A stretch of DNA of 64,000 nt from JAOPZW01 sp963789015 (GTDB lineage: Bacteria; Actinomycetota; Thermoleophilia; Solirubrobacterales; Solirubrobacteraceae). Shown here one piece after another: positions 37,560 through 46,300 of the stretch. Below the pieces are notes generated by a model. It did not search any database, was not told the origin of the DNA, and saw only the letters and a program-made list of their open reading frames with translations. The translations under genes were made by a program, and so were the position numbers. The stretch is from the NCBI GenBank assembly GCA_963789015.1, contig CAWBIU010000001.1, positions 1,054,001-1,118,000 on the forward strand, read 5' to 3'. Numbering within the stretch: position 1 is the stretch's first letter; each line of letters opens with the position of its first letter.

Positions 37560-38389
37560 GCCGCCACCTCCTGGGTGTGGGCGGTGGTGAGCGTGACCTT
37601 CATGCCCTGGCCAGGCACGCTGTCGACGGTGGCGACGCCGCCGCGAGCGCTCATGCGCTCGACGATGCTGTGGCGCAGGCCGAGGCCCGCTTCGATGGTG
37701 GCCAGGTCGACGCCGATGCCGTCGTCGTGCACGACGACGCGGGTGCCGCCCAGCGTGGGCTCGCAACGCACGAGCGCGTACGAGGCGCATGCGTGCTTGT
37801 GCACGTTGTTCAGCGCCTCGCGGACCGCGCCCACCAACGCAGCCGCATCGGCGCCGAACACGCGTCCGTCAATGCCATCCGTGACGAGCTCGACCTCGAT
37901 CGCGCCGCGCCGCGCAGCGGCGCCGACGACCTCGGTGAGCCCCGAGACCAGCTCGCACGGCTCGGGCGAGCCGAGGTGGAGCAGGCCCTTGCGCAGCTCG
38001 GTGGCCGCATCCTCGGCCACGCTGCTGATCGTCTCGGCGCTCAGCTCGGCACCGAAGCCGTCGCCGGCCAGGTACTCGAGCGCCTGCAGCGTCGTGTCGT
38101 GCAGCGCGGCCGCGACCTCGCGGTGAAGCGCCGCGATGGGCGAGGAGCCCTGCGCGTCGCTCAGCGAGCCGACCATCGTGCGAAGTTCGGTCGCGGCCTC
38201 CCCGGCCGCGTCGATCAGCGTGCGGGGCTCGACGTCCCCGGCCGCTGCGATGTCCTCCAGCGCCTTCAGCGTCGTCACGCGCAGGTGACGGCGTAGACGC
38301 GTCCGTTCGTGATCACGCGCGCTGCCGAACCCGGCCGCGCGCATTCGCGCAAAACGCCCCCCAATGGGCGCAGCGATCCCGCTGCTCAT
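37556..38389 (-). CDS. Soluble NarX-type histidine kinase with duplicated dimerisation segment
   Basis: 277 residues, no TM helix. Phospho-acceptor His97-Asp98 is in 'EVAAALHDTTLQALEYLAGD' (HisKA_3). The HATPase_c part has N box 'AVREALNNVHKHACASYALV', G1 'VVVHDDGIGVDLATIEAGLG' and G2 'GLRHSIVERMSARGG', and ends 'VPGQGMKVTLTTAH'. Residues 35-74 repeat the pattern of 97-137 ('TTLKALEDIAA' against 'TTLQALEYLAG', 'EAATELRTMVGSL' against 'DAATELRKGLLHL') but lack the His-Asp pair. No sensory domain is visible, so the signal may come from partner proteins. Confidence 0.87.
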   Translation of the reverse strand: MSSGIAAPIGGRFARMRAAGFGSARDHERTRLRRHLRVTTLKALEDIAAAGDVEPRTLIDAAGEAATELRTMVGSLSDAQGSSPIAALHREVAAALHDTTLQALEYLAGDGFGAELSAETISSVAEDAATELRKGLLHLGSPEPCELVSGLTEVVGAAARRGAIEVELVTDGIDGRVFGADAAALVGAVREALNNVHKHACASYALVRCEPTLGGTRVVVHDDGIGVDLATIEAGLGLRHSIVERMSARGGVATVDSVPGQGMKVTLTTAHTQEVAA

Positions 38390-38547
38390 GAAGACCCCCC
38401 GGTCTTGTCATCTATCCATGCCCCCCAAAACGCGAATGGACCATCTTGGTCCACCACGCCTTGTGATGACGGCCCGGAGTATCCGCGGGAATCCGCACCT
38501 CGTCAAGTCCCCAAAAGTGGGGATGGTCCGGAAACGTGAGCGACGGG
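38390..38547. other. Gap with two small hairpins
   Basis: TGGACCA-TCT-TGGTCCA (38437-38453) and TCCCCA-AAAG-TGGGGA (38508-38523) are perfect inverted repeats between the sigma factor stop and the kinase start on the minus strand. The second probably terminates the sigma transcript. C6 runs at 38389-38394 and 38420-38425 precede the kinase gene. Confidence 0.45.
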
Positions 38548-40281
38548 TCAGGCGGCGGGGGTCGTCGACGCGCCCGTCGTGGGCGTCGTCGTCGCCGGTG
38601 TGTCGCCGGGCCCGGACGGGCCCGAAGTGCCCGAGGATCCCTCGCCCTCGGCGGGCGGCGAGGTCGGCGTCGCGGGCGCGCCGCCCTGGTCGGGCGTCGT
38701 CGCCGGGGGCGCGGGCGCCGGCGTCGGCGTGGTGGACCCGCCGGTCGACGGACGCGCGGCCTGCGGACCGCTGTCGCCGTCGCCCTGCGGAGCCGGCGAC
38801 GGGTCGGACGGGACCGTCGGCGCCTCGGTGCCGGGCTCCCCCGGGACGGGCGCCGGCGAGCGCGGTGCGTCGCCGGAGGGGGTGTCGCCGCCGGGCGGGC
38901 GCTGCTCGGGCGCCGGGGTGGGGCGCGGCCGCGGACGCGGACGGGTGCGCTCCCCCGTCGGGGCGCCGTCGCGCTGGCGCTCGCTCGAGGGCGGAGCGCC
39001 CTGAGTCGAGGGCTGCGCCGGCGCGTGCTGCGCTTCGAGCGGTCCGGCGGGGCCGGGGCGCTCGGGCCGCGCCTCCCCGGGCACGCGGCGGTCGCCCTCG
39101 CCCCGGTCCACGCGGTGGTCCTGCCCGGCGAGCGGCCCGCCCACGGCGGGCCCCGTCGCGGGCGTTGCGATCTGCGGCACCGCGCCCGCAGCCGGGACCG
39201 CGGCCACGGCGGCCGGGACGATCGCCGCCGGAGCGCTCGCCTGCGCCCGGCCGGCCCTGGCCGGCATCGTGCCGCCGTGCTCGACCCGCACGGCGTTCGG
39301 GCGCTGTTCGCGTTGCATGCCGAGGTAGTGCTCGGCCTCCATGCCGCCGGCGGCGAGCAGCGCGCACGTCGACGCGACGGCCGCGACCTTCGTCACGCCG
39401 CCGCCCGCGCCCGTGGCCACCACGGCGCCGGCCGAGGCGCCGCCGAACAGCTTGCCCTTCAGGGCGACGAGCGCGCCGAGGGGCACGAGCGGGGCCAGCG
39501 CCAGCCCGGCGTCGACGCCGAGAACGGCGGGCCGGCGGCGCAGCTCGTCGCGGTAGGCGCGGCACGTCGAGCAGACGCGCAGATGGTGCGTGATGCGGCG
39601 GTTGCGCCGTCCGCGGCGGTCGGCGAGCTCGCCGAGCTCGGCCTGGATCGCCTCGCAGTCGGCGTCGCGCGCCTCGGCCAGGCCCTGCAGCGTGCGCCGC
39701 GCGCGGAAGATCGAGGCGCGGACGGTCGACTGCGGGACGCCGAGGACCTCGCCGACCTGCTCGTAGGAGAAGCCGTCCATCTCGCGCAGCAGCAGCGCGC
39801 CGCGCTGCACGTCGGGCAGCTCGGCGATGTCGTCGAGCAGCTGGCGCAACTCCTCGCGGTGACCGTCGATCGGCTCCTCGGTGGCCCGCTCGAGCAGCAC
39901 GCCTCCTTCGGCCACGAGCACAGGGCGCCGCGCGCGCAGGTGCGTCATGCAGGCGTTGTGGGCGATCCGATACAGCCACGGCCGGAAGGTGCGTGGCTCG
40001 GCCCCGCGGCGCAGGGCGGAGATGGCGAGGACGAAGACCTCCTGGCGGACGTCCTCGGCCTCCTGGTCGGAGCGCACGAGCGACCGGCAGTAGCGCAGGA
40101 TCGGCGAGGCGTGGCGCTCGAAGAGGACCTCGATCGCGCGCTCGTCGCCGTCGCGCGCGGCGCAGACGAGGCGCTCGTCGGTGCGGCGGCGCAGGCCGCG
40201 GGGCACCGCGCCCGCGAGCCGCGGGCGGAAGTCGGCGACGGCCTCGTGCGCCGGCGGGGCCTCTGCCGGAAGCAGCGCCAT
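38548..40281 (-). CDS. ECF sigma factor fused to zinc-finger, TM segment and Pro/Thr-rich extracytoplasmic tail
   Basis: 577 residues from ATG 40281. Sigma region 2 is 'CAARDGDERAIEVLFERHAS' to 'TFRPWLYRIAHNACMTHLRA', region 4 'ELPDVQRGALLLREMDGFSY' and 'EVLGVPQSTVRASIFRARRT'. It continues into a zf-HC2 anti-sigma motif 'RRITHHLRVCSTCRAYRDEL' (His-x3-Cys-x2-Cys), hydrophobic stretches ('LALAPLVPLGALVALKG', 'VAAVASTCALLAAGG') and about 230 residues of Pro/Thr/Gly-rich disorder. Sigma and anti-sigma elements on one membrane-tethered chain would need release, for example by proteolysis. It is divergent from the oxidase operons. Confidence 0.85.
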   Translation of the reverse strand: MALLPAEAPPAHEAVADFRPRLAGAVPRGLRRRTDERLVCAARDGDERAIEVLFERHASPILRYCRSLVRSDQEAEDVRQEVFVLAISALRRGAEPRTFRPWLYRIAHNACMTHLRARRPVLVAEGGVLLERATEEPIDGHREELRQLLDDIAELPDVQRGALLLREMDGFSYEQVGEVLGVPQSTVRASIFRARRTLQGLAEARDADCEAIQAELGELADRRGRRNRRITHHLRVCSTCRAYRDELRRRPAVLGVDAGLALAPLVPLGALVALKGKLFGGASAGAVVATGAGGGVTKVAAVASTCALLAAGGMEAEHYLGMQREQRPNAVRVEHGGTMPARAGRAQASAPAAIVPAAVAAVPAAGAVPQIATPATGPAVGGPLAGQDHRVDRGEGDRRVPGEARPERPGPAGPLEAQHAPAQPSTQGAPPSSERQRDGAPTGERTRPRPRPRPTPAPEQRPPGGDTPSGDAPRSPAPVPGEPGTEAPTVPSDPSPAPQGDGDSGPQAARPSTGGSTTPTPAPAPPATTPDQGGAPATPTSPPAEGEGSSGTSGPSGPGDTPATTTPTTGASTTPAA

Positions 40282-40651
40282 GCGCGCCGCTACGTCCCCA
40301 CCGCCGGACCCAGAGGAGTCCGAGCGCGCGTGATCGGCATCCCAACCACACGCGTACCTTCCTGGAAAAGGCGGTGCCTGTGCAACCCCCGCATGCCAAC
40401 GGGGGTCGTTTCCGGCACCGGCGCCGGTCAGCACGACCGCGCCCGGGGGGCGGTACGCGGTCGTGCCGATGCGGCGACGGCATGAGTGCGGGGTCCCCCG
40501 CGCCCATGGCCGTTCGATGATCCACAGACGGCCTCGGGCGGGCCAGCGTGGAGCGCGCAGGGCTGTTGCATGAAGTTGCAGGACCGGCGAGGCGTCCACG
40601 CTTCTGGACACCAGTTGCGGGATCCCGCAACCCGGATTGCGGTCTTCGCTC
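40282..40651. other. 370-bp divergent regulatory region
   Basis: No gene is supported. On the minus side (sigma factor leader) are two hairpins: GCACGACCGCG/CGCGGTCGTGC with a G6-containing loop (40431-40466) and ACCCCCG/CGGGGGT (40385-40406). On the plus side is the palindromic promoter at 40614-40643. Confidence 0.6.
40614..40643 (+). promoter_or_regulatory. Palindromic promoter A (TTGCGGGATCCCGCAA)
   Basis: An 18-bp perfect palindrome GTTGCGGGATCCCGCAAC (40614-40631) contains a -35-like TTGCGG; 17 nt later is TGCGGT and 8 nt after that ATG 40652. The same block, with GTCCACGC upstream and CTCATG downstream, recurs at 48564-48626. Confidence 0.65.
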
Positions 40652-42694
40652 ATGCCCCGTCAGGCCGCGCAACGCACCATGCAGTCCGACATGGGGGGTC
40701 GCATTTCGAGTGGTGCGCCGTGGGGGCGTCGCACCAACCATCTACTTCGTGCTGCCGCGATCGCGGCGGTCGCGCTGGTGCTGCCGATGGCGGCCACGGC
40801 GCAGGCCGCGACGGAGGCAACACCCATCGTCCCCACCGACCACGGTCTGAGCGAGCCGGCGGGCGTCGCCGTCACGCCCGACGGCGCGATCTGGGTCACC
40901 GACGGGATCAAGGGCCTGTGCCGCGTGAGCGGCGACGCCCTCGTCGAGGACGAGGCGGGCTACTGCGCGCCGGAGGTCGAGGTGCCCGAGGGCCAGCCCG
41001 AGCCCGGGCCCGCGCGCCCGACGGCCACGTTCCAGATGGCCTTCGACGCCGACCGCTGCAAGCCGGACGAGACGCCCGACCACTGCAACTTCTACGTGGC
41101 CGAGGGCACCTCGGCGGGCAGCGGCGTGTGGCGGATGCACTGGAACCCGTCGACGGAGAGGATCGACGACGCGGTCCAGCTCTACGCCGCCGCGGGCGAC
41201 AACCGCGTCTTCGGGCTCGCGATCTCGCCGCAGGGCGACGTCGACTTCTCGAGCAAGCGCGACAACCTGATCCGCCGCATCAGCAACCCGCACACGGCCG
41301 AGGCGCCGCTCGTGCCCGAGGTCGTCGGCGCCAGCCAGACCGAAGGCGCGTCGTCGCTGACGCACCTCGGCCAGGCGCTGCTGATCGCCGACGGCGGCAC
41401 GCTGACGAAGATCGACGCGCCCGGCCCGCTCGGCGGCACCGCGGTGAGCGTCCCGGTCACCGGCACGCCCGCCGACGGCGAGGGCATCAGCGCCGTCGCC
41501 GCCGACACGGTGCGCGGCATCGTCTACGCGGGCACGAGCACCGGCGGCCTGACCGACACGGTGCTCATGGCCACGGCCGACGGCTTCCTGCCCGACACCT
41601 ACGACGAGGGCTACGCCAACGTCACGGCGCTGGGCATCGGCGCGGCCGGCGCGCTGCTGATCGCCCACGATCCCAGCGCCGCGCTCAGCCCGGGCGTCGA
41701 CACGCCGAACCTGGCCGAGCTGTTCACGCGGCCGCTCGGCGACCTCGGCCGCCCGCGCGTGACCTTCACGAGCACGCCGCAGCCCGTCCAGCGCGACTCG
41801 GCCCCGGCCGACATCGCCTTCACGTGGGCCGCCCGCGCCGGCGCGACCTTCGCGTGCACGCTCGACGGCGCCCCGGTCCCGTGCCCGGGCAGCTCGTTCT
41901 CGCCCGAGGAGAGCCTCTTCGAGGGCACGCACGACTTCGCCGTCAAGGCGGACCTCGGCGGCTGGGGTCCCGAGGCCAAGTGGCACTTCGAGATCGACCA
42001 GACGGCGCCCGAGGTCGGCATCGACGCGAGCACCTCGCGCGAGGCCGTGGGCGGCGCGCTGCGCGTCAACTTCACCAGCGACACGGCGAACGCGACCTTC
42101 GAGTGCGCGCTCGACGGCGGTGACTTCCGCGAGTGCAGCCCGGCCAAGGACCTCGCCGGCCTCGAGCTCGGCCCGCACAGCTTCGCGGTCCGCGCCAAGG
42201 ATCCGGCCGGCAACACGAGCACCGAGGCGACCTGGGAGTTCACGTCCGTCGCGGCTCCGGTGACGCCGTGGCCGCTGCCCGTCGTCGGCACGGTGCCCGC
42301 CAAGGCGCCGGTCCGCATCGCCACCAAGACGCCCAAGCAGCGCATCCTCGTGCCCTGTGTCGAGGTCTCGCCCTCGCGCCAGCGGGCGCTGCTCAGCCTG
42401 CACGGGGCCCGCGCGGCGGTGCGCTTCGCCGCGCCGCGCCGCGCCCGCTACGCCAAGTTCACGCTGCGCCGCGCCTCCGGCCGGCGCGCGTCGGCCTCGA
42501 TCGTCGAGACGCTCGGCTACAGCCGCGTGCGCTCGTCGCAGGGCGACGTCACGACCACGCTCGATCTGACCCGCGGCCAGCGCCGTTCACTGCGCGACGG
42601 CCGCACGGGCATCGCCATCGCCTACGGGACCTGCCGGACGCAGGTCGGCCTGTGGCAGTGGCTCCAGAACATGAACCAGGAGGGTTCCCGATGA
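40652..42694 (+). CDS. Secreted streptogramin-lyase-like propeller protein with Ig-like repeats
   Basis: 680 residues from ATG 40652, in frame 8 nt after promoter A; ATG 40691 is an alternative. A long N-region precedes the signal helix ('LLRAAAIAAVALVLPMAATA'). The propeller begins 'GLSEPAGVAVTPDGAIWVTD', a Vgb/SMP-30 type blade motif, and continues 'FGLAISPQGDVDFSSKRDNL'. Two Ig-like segments follow with paired Cys ('ATFACTLDGAPVPCPGSS', 'ATFECALDGGDFRECSPAKD'), as in HYR-type actinobacterial exoproteins, then a basic C-terminal domain. Likely cell-surface or secreted; enzymatic activity is not shown. The next gene overlaps by ATGA. Confidence 0.75.
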   Translation: MPRQAAQRTMQSDMGGRISSGAPWGRRTNHLLRAAAIAAVALVLPMAATAQAATEATPIVPTDHGLSEPAGVAVTPDGAIWVTDGIKGLCRVSGDALVEDEAGYCAPEVEVPEGQPEPGPARPTATFQMAFDADRCKPDETPDHCNFYVAEGTSAGSGVWRMHWNPSTERIDDAVQLYAAAGDNRVFGLAISPQGDVDFSSKRDNLIRRISNPHTAEAPLVPEVVGASQTEGASSLTHLGQALLIADGGTLTKIDAPGPLGGTAVSVPVTGTPADGEGISAVAADTVRGIVYAGTSTGGLTDTVLMATADGFLPDTYDEGYANVTALGIGAAGALLIAHDPSAALSPGVDTPNLAELFTRPLGDLGRPRVTFTSTPQPVQRDSAPADIAFTWAARAGATFACTLDGAPVPCPGSSFSPEESLFEGTHDFAVKADLGGWGPEAKWHFEIDQTAPEVGIDASTSREAVGGALRVNFTSDTANATFECALDGGDFRECSPAKDLAGLELGPHSFAVRAKDPAGNTSTEATWEFTSVAAPVTPWPLPVVGTVPAKAPVRIATKTPKQRILVPCVEVSPSRQRALLSLHGARAAVRFAAPRRARYAKFTLRRASGRRASASIVETLGYSRVRSSQGDVTTTLDLTRGQRRSLRDGRTGIAIAYGTCRTQVGLWQWLQNMNQEGSR

Positions 42695-43317
42695 CCACGC
42701 GCCCGATGACGGCCCGCCCGTCGACGCTCGCTCGCCCGGGCATCAACCGGACGCCGCTGATCGCTCTCGTGCTCAGCGTGGTCGCGCTCGCGGCCGGCGG
42801 CATCGCGATCGCCGTCGGGCTGATCGAGCGCGGCGCGCCCGAGCCCGCGGTCCCGGTCCTCAAGGGCCCGTTCGGCGTCAGCCAGGACATCCCGACGAGC
42901 TTCGGCGCGGTGGCCATCGACAACATCGAGAAGGTCAACGGCCTGACCGCGAAGTCGCTGTCGGGCATGACGCACGGCATCTCCAACTACGTGCCGCCGA
43001 ACAAGGTCCAGGTGCAGGCCTCGGTCACGATGACCAACCTGCTCGGCCGCACCGTCGACTACTCGCCGACGCAGTTCCGGCTCCTGGTCGGCAAGGACCG
43101 CAAGCCCGTCAAGGAGCTCCGCGCGAGCTTCCGCGCCGGCACCCTGCAGCCCGACGCCAGCATCAGCGGACAGCTGAAGTTCGTCGCCCCCCGCAACGGC
43201 TCCAAGCTGTGGATCGAGTTCAGCGATCCGGCGCGCAGCAAGCCGATCCTCGTCGACCTGGGCAAGACCGGCGTGACGCCGGACAACGCCTTCGACGGCT
43301 TCCACAAGCAGCACTAG
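42691..43317 (+). CDS. Membrane-anchored DUF4352-like protein
   Basis: 208 residues. An N-terminal signal anchor ('LIALVLSVVALAAGGIAIAV') is followed by an immunoglobulin-like domain: 'FGAVAIDNIEKVNGLTAKSL', 'KVQVQASVTMTNLLGRTVDY', 'TQFRLLVGKDRKPVKEL', 'ISGQLKFVAPRNGSKLWIEF'. This strand pattern matches DUF4352/telokin-like domains, often extracellular accessory proteins. It is translationally coupled to the propeller gene and lies 25 bp before the multicopper oxidase, so a chaperone or docking role for the oxidase is possible. Confidence 0.68.
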   Translation: MTTRPMTARPSTLARPGINRTPLIALVLSVVALAAGGIAIAVGLIERGAPEPAVPVLKGPFGVSQDIPTSFGAVAIDNIEKVNGLTAKSLSGMTHGISNYVPPNKVQVQASVTMTNLLGRTVDYSPTQFRLLVGKDRKPVKELRASFRAGTLQPDASISGQLKFVAPRNGSKLWIEFSDPARSKPILVDLGKTGVTPDNAFDGFHKQH

Positions 43318-43342
43318 GCGTCTCCGGGGGGCTACGCCAGAT

Positions 43343-46300
43343 ATGACCGAGTTCCTGATCCGCGCGGTCTCGCGGTATCCGCTGCGGCGCCTCGCGCGCC
43401 CGTCGGCGGTGCTCGCGTTCGCGATCGTCCTGGCCTATGGCGGCGGCTTCTGGGAGACGCTGCTGCACCACGTCCAGGGCGCCCACGAGCGCAACGAGCC
43501 GTCGCTCGTCGCCCACTGGCTGCGCGACGCGACGCTCGCCCTGCCGCTCGTGTTCTGCGCGGTGTGGGTCGGCGTGCTCGTCGCGCGCCGGCTCATCGAG
43601 CGCCACGGCGTGGAGCGTTCGCCGGTCCTCGCCGGCGCGGTGCTCGCCGCCACCGTGGCCTGGATCGAGAGCACGGTCGTCGGCATGGCCAGCCCGATCC
43701 ACAACGGGCTCTTCGGCGGCACCCACGGCGGCCCGGAGGTCTTCTACCTCGTGCACGCCGGCCGCGACGCGCTGCTGGCGCTGTCGGTCAACCTGCCGCT
43801 CGCCGGTGTCGTCGCCGCCGCGCTGCTGCGCACGCGTCCGTGGGCCGCGCCGCTCGTCGAGGCGTGGCGCAACCCGGCCACGCCGAGCCGGCGCTACGCC
43901 CTGCAGGGCGCGCTCGCGCTCGTCATCGTCGCGCCCGTCGCCCTCTTCGCGCAGTCCGGTGCCGAGCTGGCGACCGCCGGCGCGGGCCCGGGCACGCCGT
44001 GCCCGTCCAAGGCACCGCTGAAGACCTTCGACGTCCAGGCCATCGACGTCGACATCCCGCTCAACCGCTTCGGCGACCACGACCCGCAGGGCAAGATGTT
44101 CGTGCTCTCCAGCGAGGTCGCCGCCGTGCGCGCGGCCGAGAGCAGCCGCCACGTCTCGATCGGGCAGAAGGAGAACGACCCGATCCAGCCGCTGGTCATC
44201 CGCGCCAACCTGGGCGACTGCGTCCAGATCAAGTTCACCAACAACGCCTCGGGCGGCGACTACGGCGCCCACATCGACGGCCTCGCCTACGACATCGAGT
44301 CCTCGGGCGACGCCGTCGGCGAGAACCCGTCCTCGGCCGCCGGCCGCGGCGAGACGCGCACCTACCGCTACTGGGTGCCGCGCGACCCGCAGATGGAGGG
44401 CGCGCACTACCTGCGCCCCGGCCCCGGCAACCGCGCCCAGGTCGCGCACGGCCTGTTCGGCTCGCTGACCGTCGAGCCGGAGGGCTCCACCTATGTCGAC
44501 ATGACGACGGGCAAGCCGATCCAGTCGGGCTGGCAGGCCTCGATCGTCCCCGGCAACGGCCGCAAGGCGTTCCGCGAGTACAACCTCCTGCACCACGAGG
44601 TCGGCACCGAGAAGGAGGACATCCCGACGGCCGACGGCGGCAAGCTGCCGCGCGTCGATCCGCACACGGAGGCCTACCGTCCCGGCTCGCGGGCGATGAA
44701 CTACCGCTCCGAGCCGTTCTTCCACCGCCTCGAGAAGCAGCCGAAGGGCGACTCGCACGGCTACAGCTCGTACGCGTTCGGCGATCCGGCGACGCCGATG
44801 CCGCGCTCGTACACCGGCGACCCGACGAAGATCCGCATCCTGCACGCCGGCAGCGAGGTCTTCCACGTCTACCACCTGCACGGCGGCTCGATCCGCTGGC
44901 GGCTGAACCCGCACTCCGACAAGAGCTACCGCTACGAGGACACGGGCCTGGACAAGTCGCCGAAGACCCAGGACGCAGCCTCCTCGCGGCTGGACTCGCA
45001 GTCCTTCGGCCCGGGTGAGTCCTACGACCTGGAGATCGAAGGCGGCGCGGGCGGCCTGCAGCAGGGCGCCGGCGAGTTCCTCTTCCATTGCCACATCGGC
45101 AAGCACTACATCGGCGGCATGTGGAGCTTCTGGCGCGTCTTCGACACGGCGCAGCCGGACCTCAAGCCGCTGCCCGATCGCGCCGCGCATCCGCAGTCGG
45201 TCGACTCGAGCGGCCTCATCGGCCGCACGATGCCCGACGGCACGACGCTGACGGCCGAGAACATCGACGACTGGATCCGCCCGCAGCTGCCGGCGCAGGG
45301 CGTTCCGCTCAACGGCGAGGACGGCTCGGTCTGGAACTGGCAGGTCGACAGCTCCGACCCCTCCAAGCCGGTCTACCTGGGCGAGCCCGAGGACAAGGGC
45401 CCATGGGCCGACCTGCCCGGCGCGGCCGACCGCGACAAGGTCGCCGGCCACCCGGGCCTGATGCCCGGCGACGAGATCGTCGGCGACCGGCCCGTGATCC
45501 GCTTCAACCCGACGAACGGGCGCCCGGCCTTCCCGCTCATGCGCCCGCACATCGGCAAGCGGCCGCCGTTCGCCCCCAACGGGCACTCCGGCGCGCCGTA
45601 CCTGGGCGAGAACGCCGACCAGCCCAAGTCGGGCTCCGGCCCCGACCCGTGGGCCGGCCGCAAGGACGGCATCTGCCCGGCCAACGCGCCGGCGCGCAAG
45701 TTCAACCTCGTCGGCATCGAGGTCAACACGCCGGTCACGAAGACCGCCAAGGACACCGGCGGCAAGATCTTCGTGCTCGCGAAGAACAAGGCGGGCGTCC
45801 TCGGCGGCACGAAGCCGATCGAGCCGCTGGCCATCCGCGCGAACATCGGCGACTGCGTGGCCGTCACGCTCGTCAGCGAGATGAGCGACGCGAAGTCGTT
45901 CGCGAACTTCTCGAAGATCAACATGCACATCCACCACGTGCAGTTCGACACCCAGGCGTCGGACGGCGTGATCTCCGGCCTGTCCTACGAGCAGTCCGTC
46001 CGGCCCTACAAGATCGAGGACGTGCAGCTGTCGGCCGACGCCGCCGCCGGCTCGCGGACGCTCGAGCTGACCAACCCCGAGGCGACCCGGCCCGAGCGCA
46101 TCGAGAAGCTGCGCCCCGGCGTCTGGATCGCCGTCGGCCAGGGCACCGAGGGCATCGAGGTGCACCAGATCGAGTCCGTCGAGGGCACGACCTTCACGCT
46201 GACGAAGCCGCTGGCCTCCGACCACGCGGCCGGCTCGTGGGCGGGCACCGAGTTCGCGCGCTCGCGCTGGTACCCGGACGTCCAGCTCGACAACGTCTTC

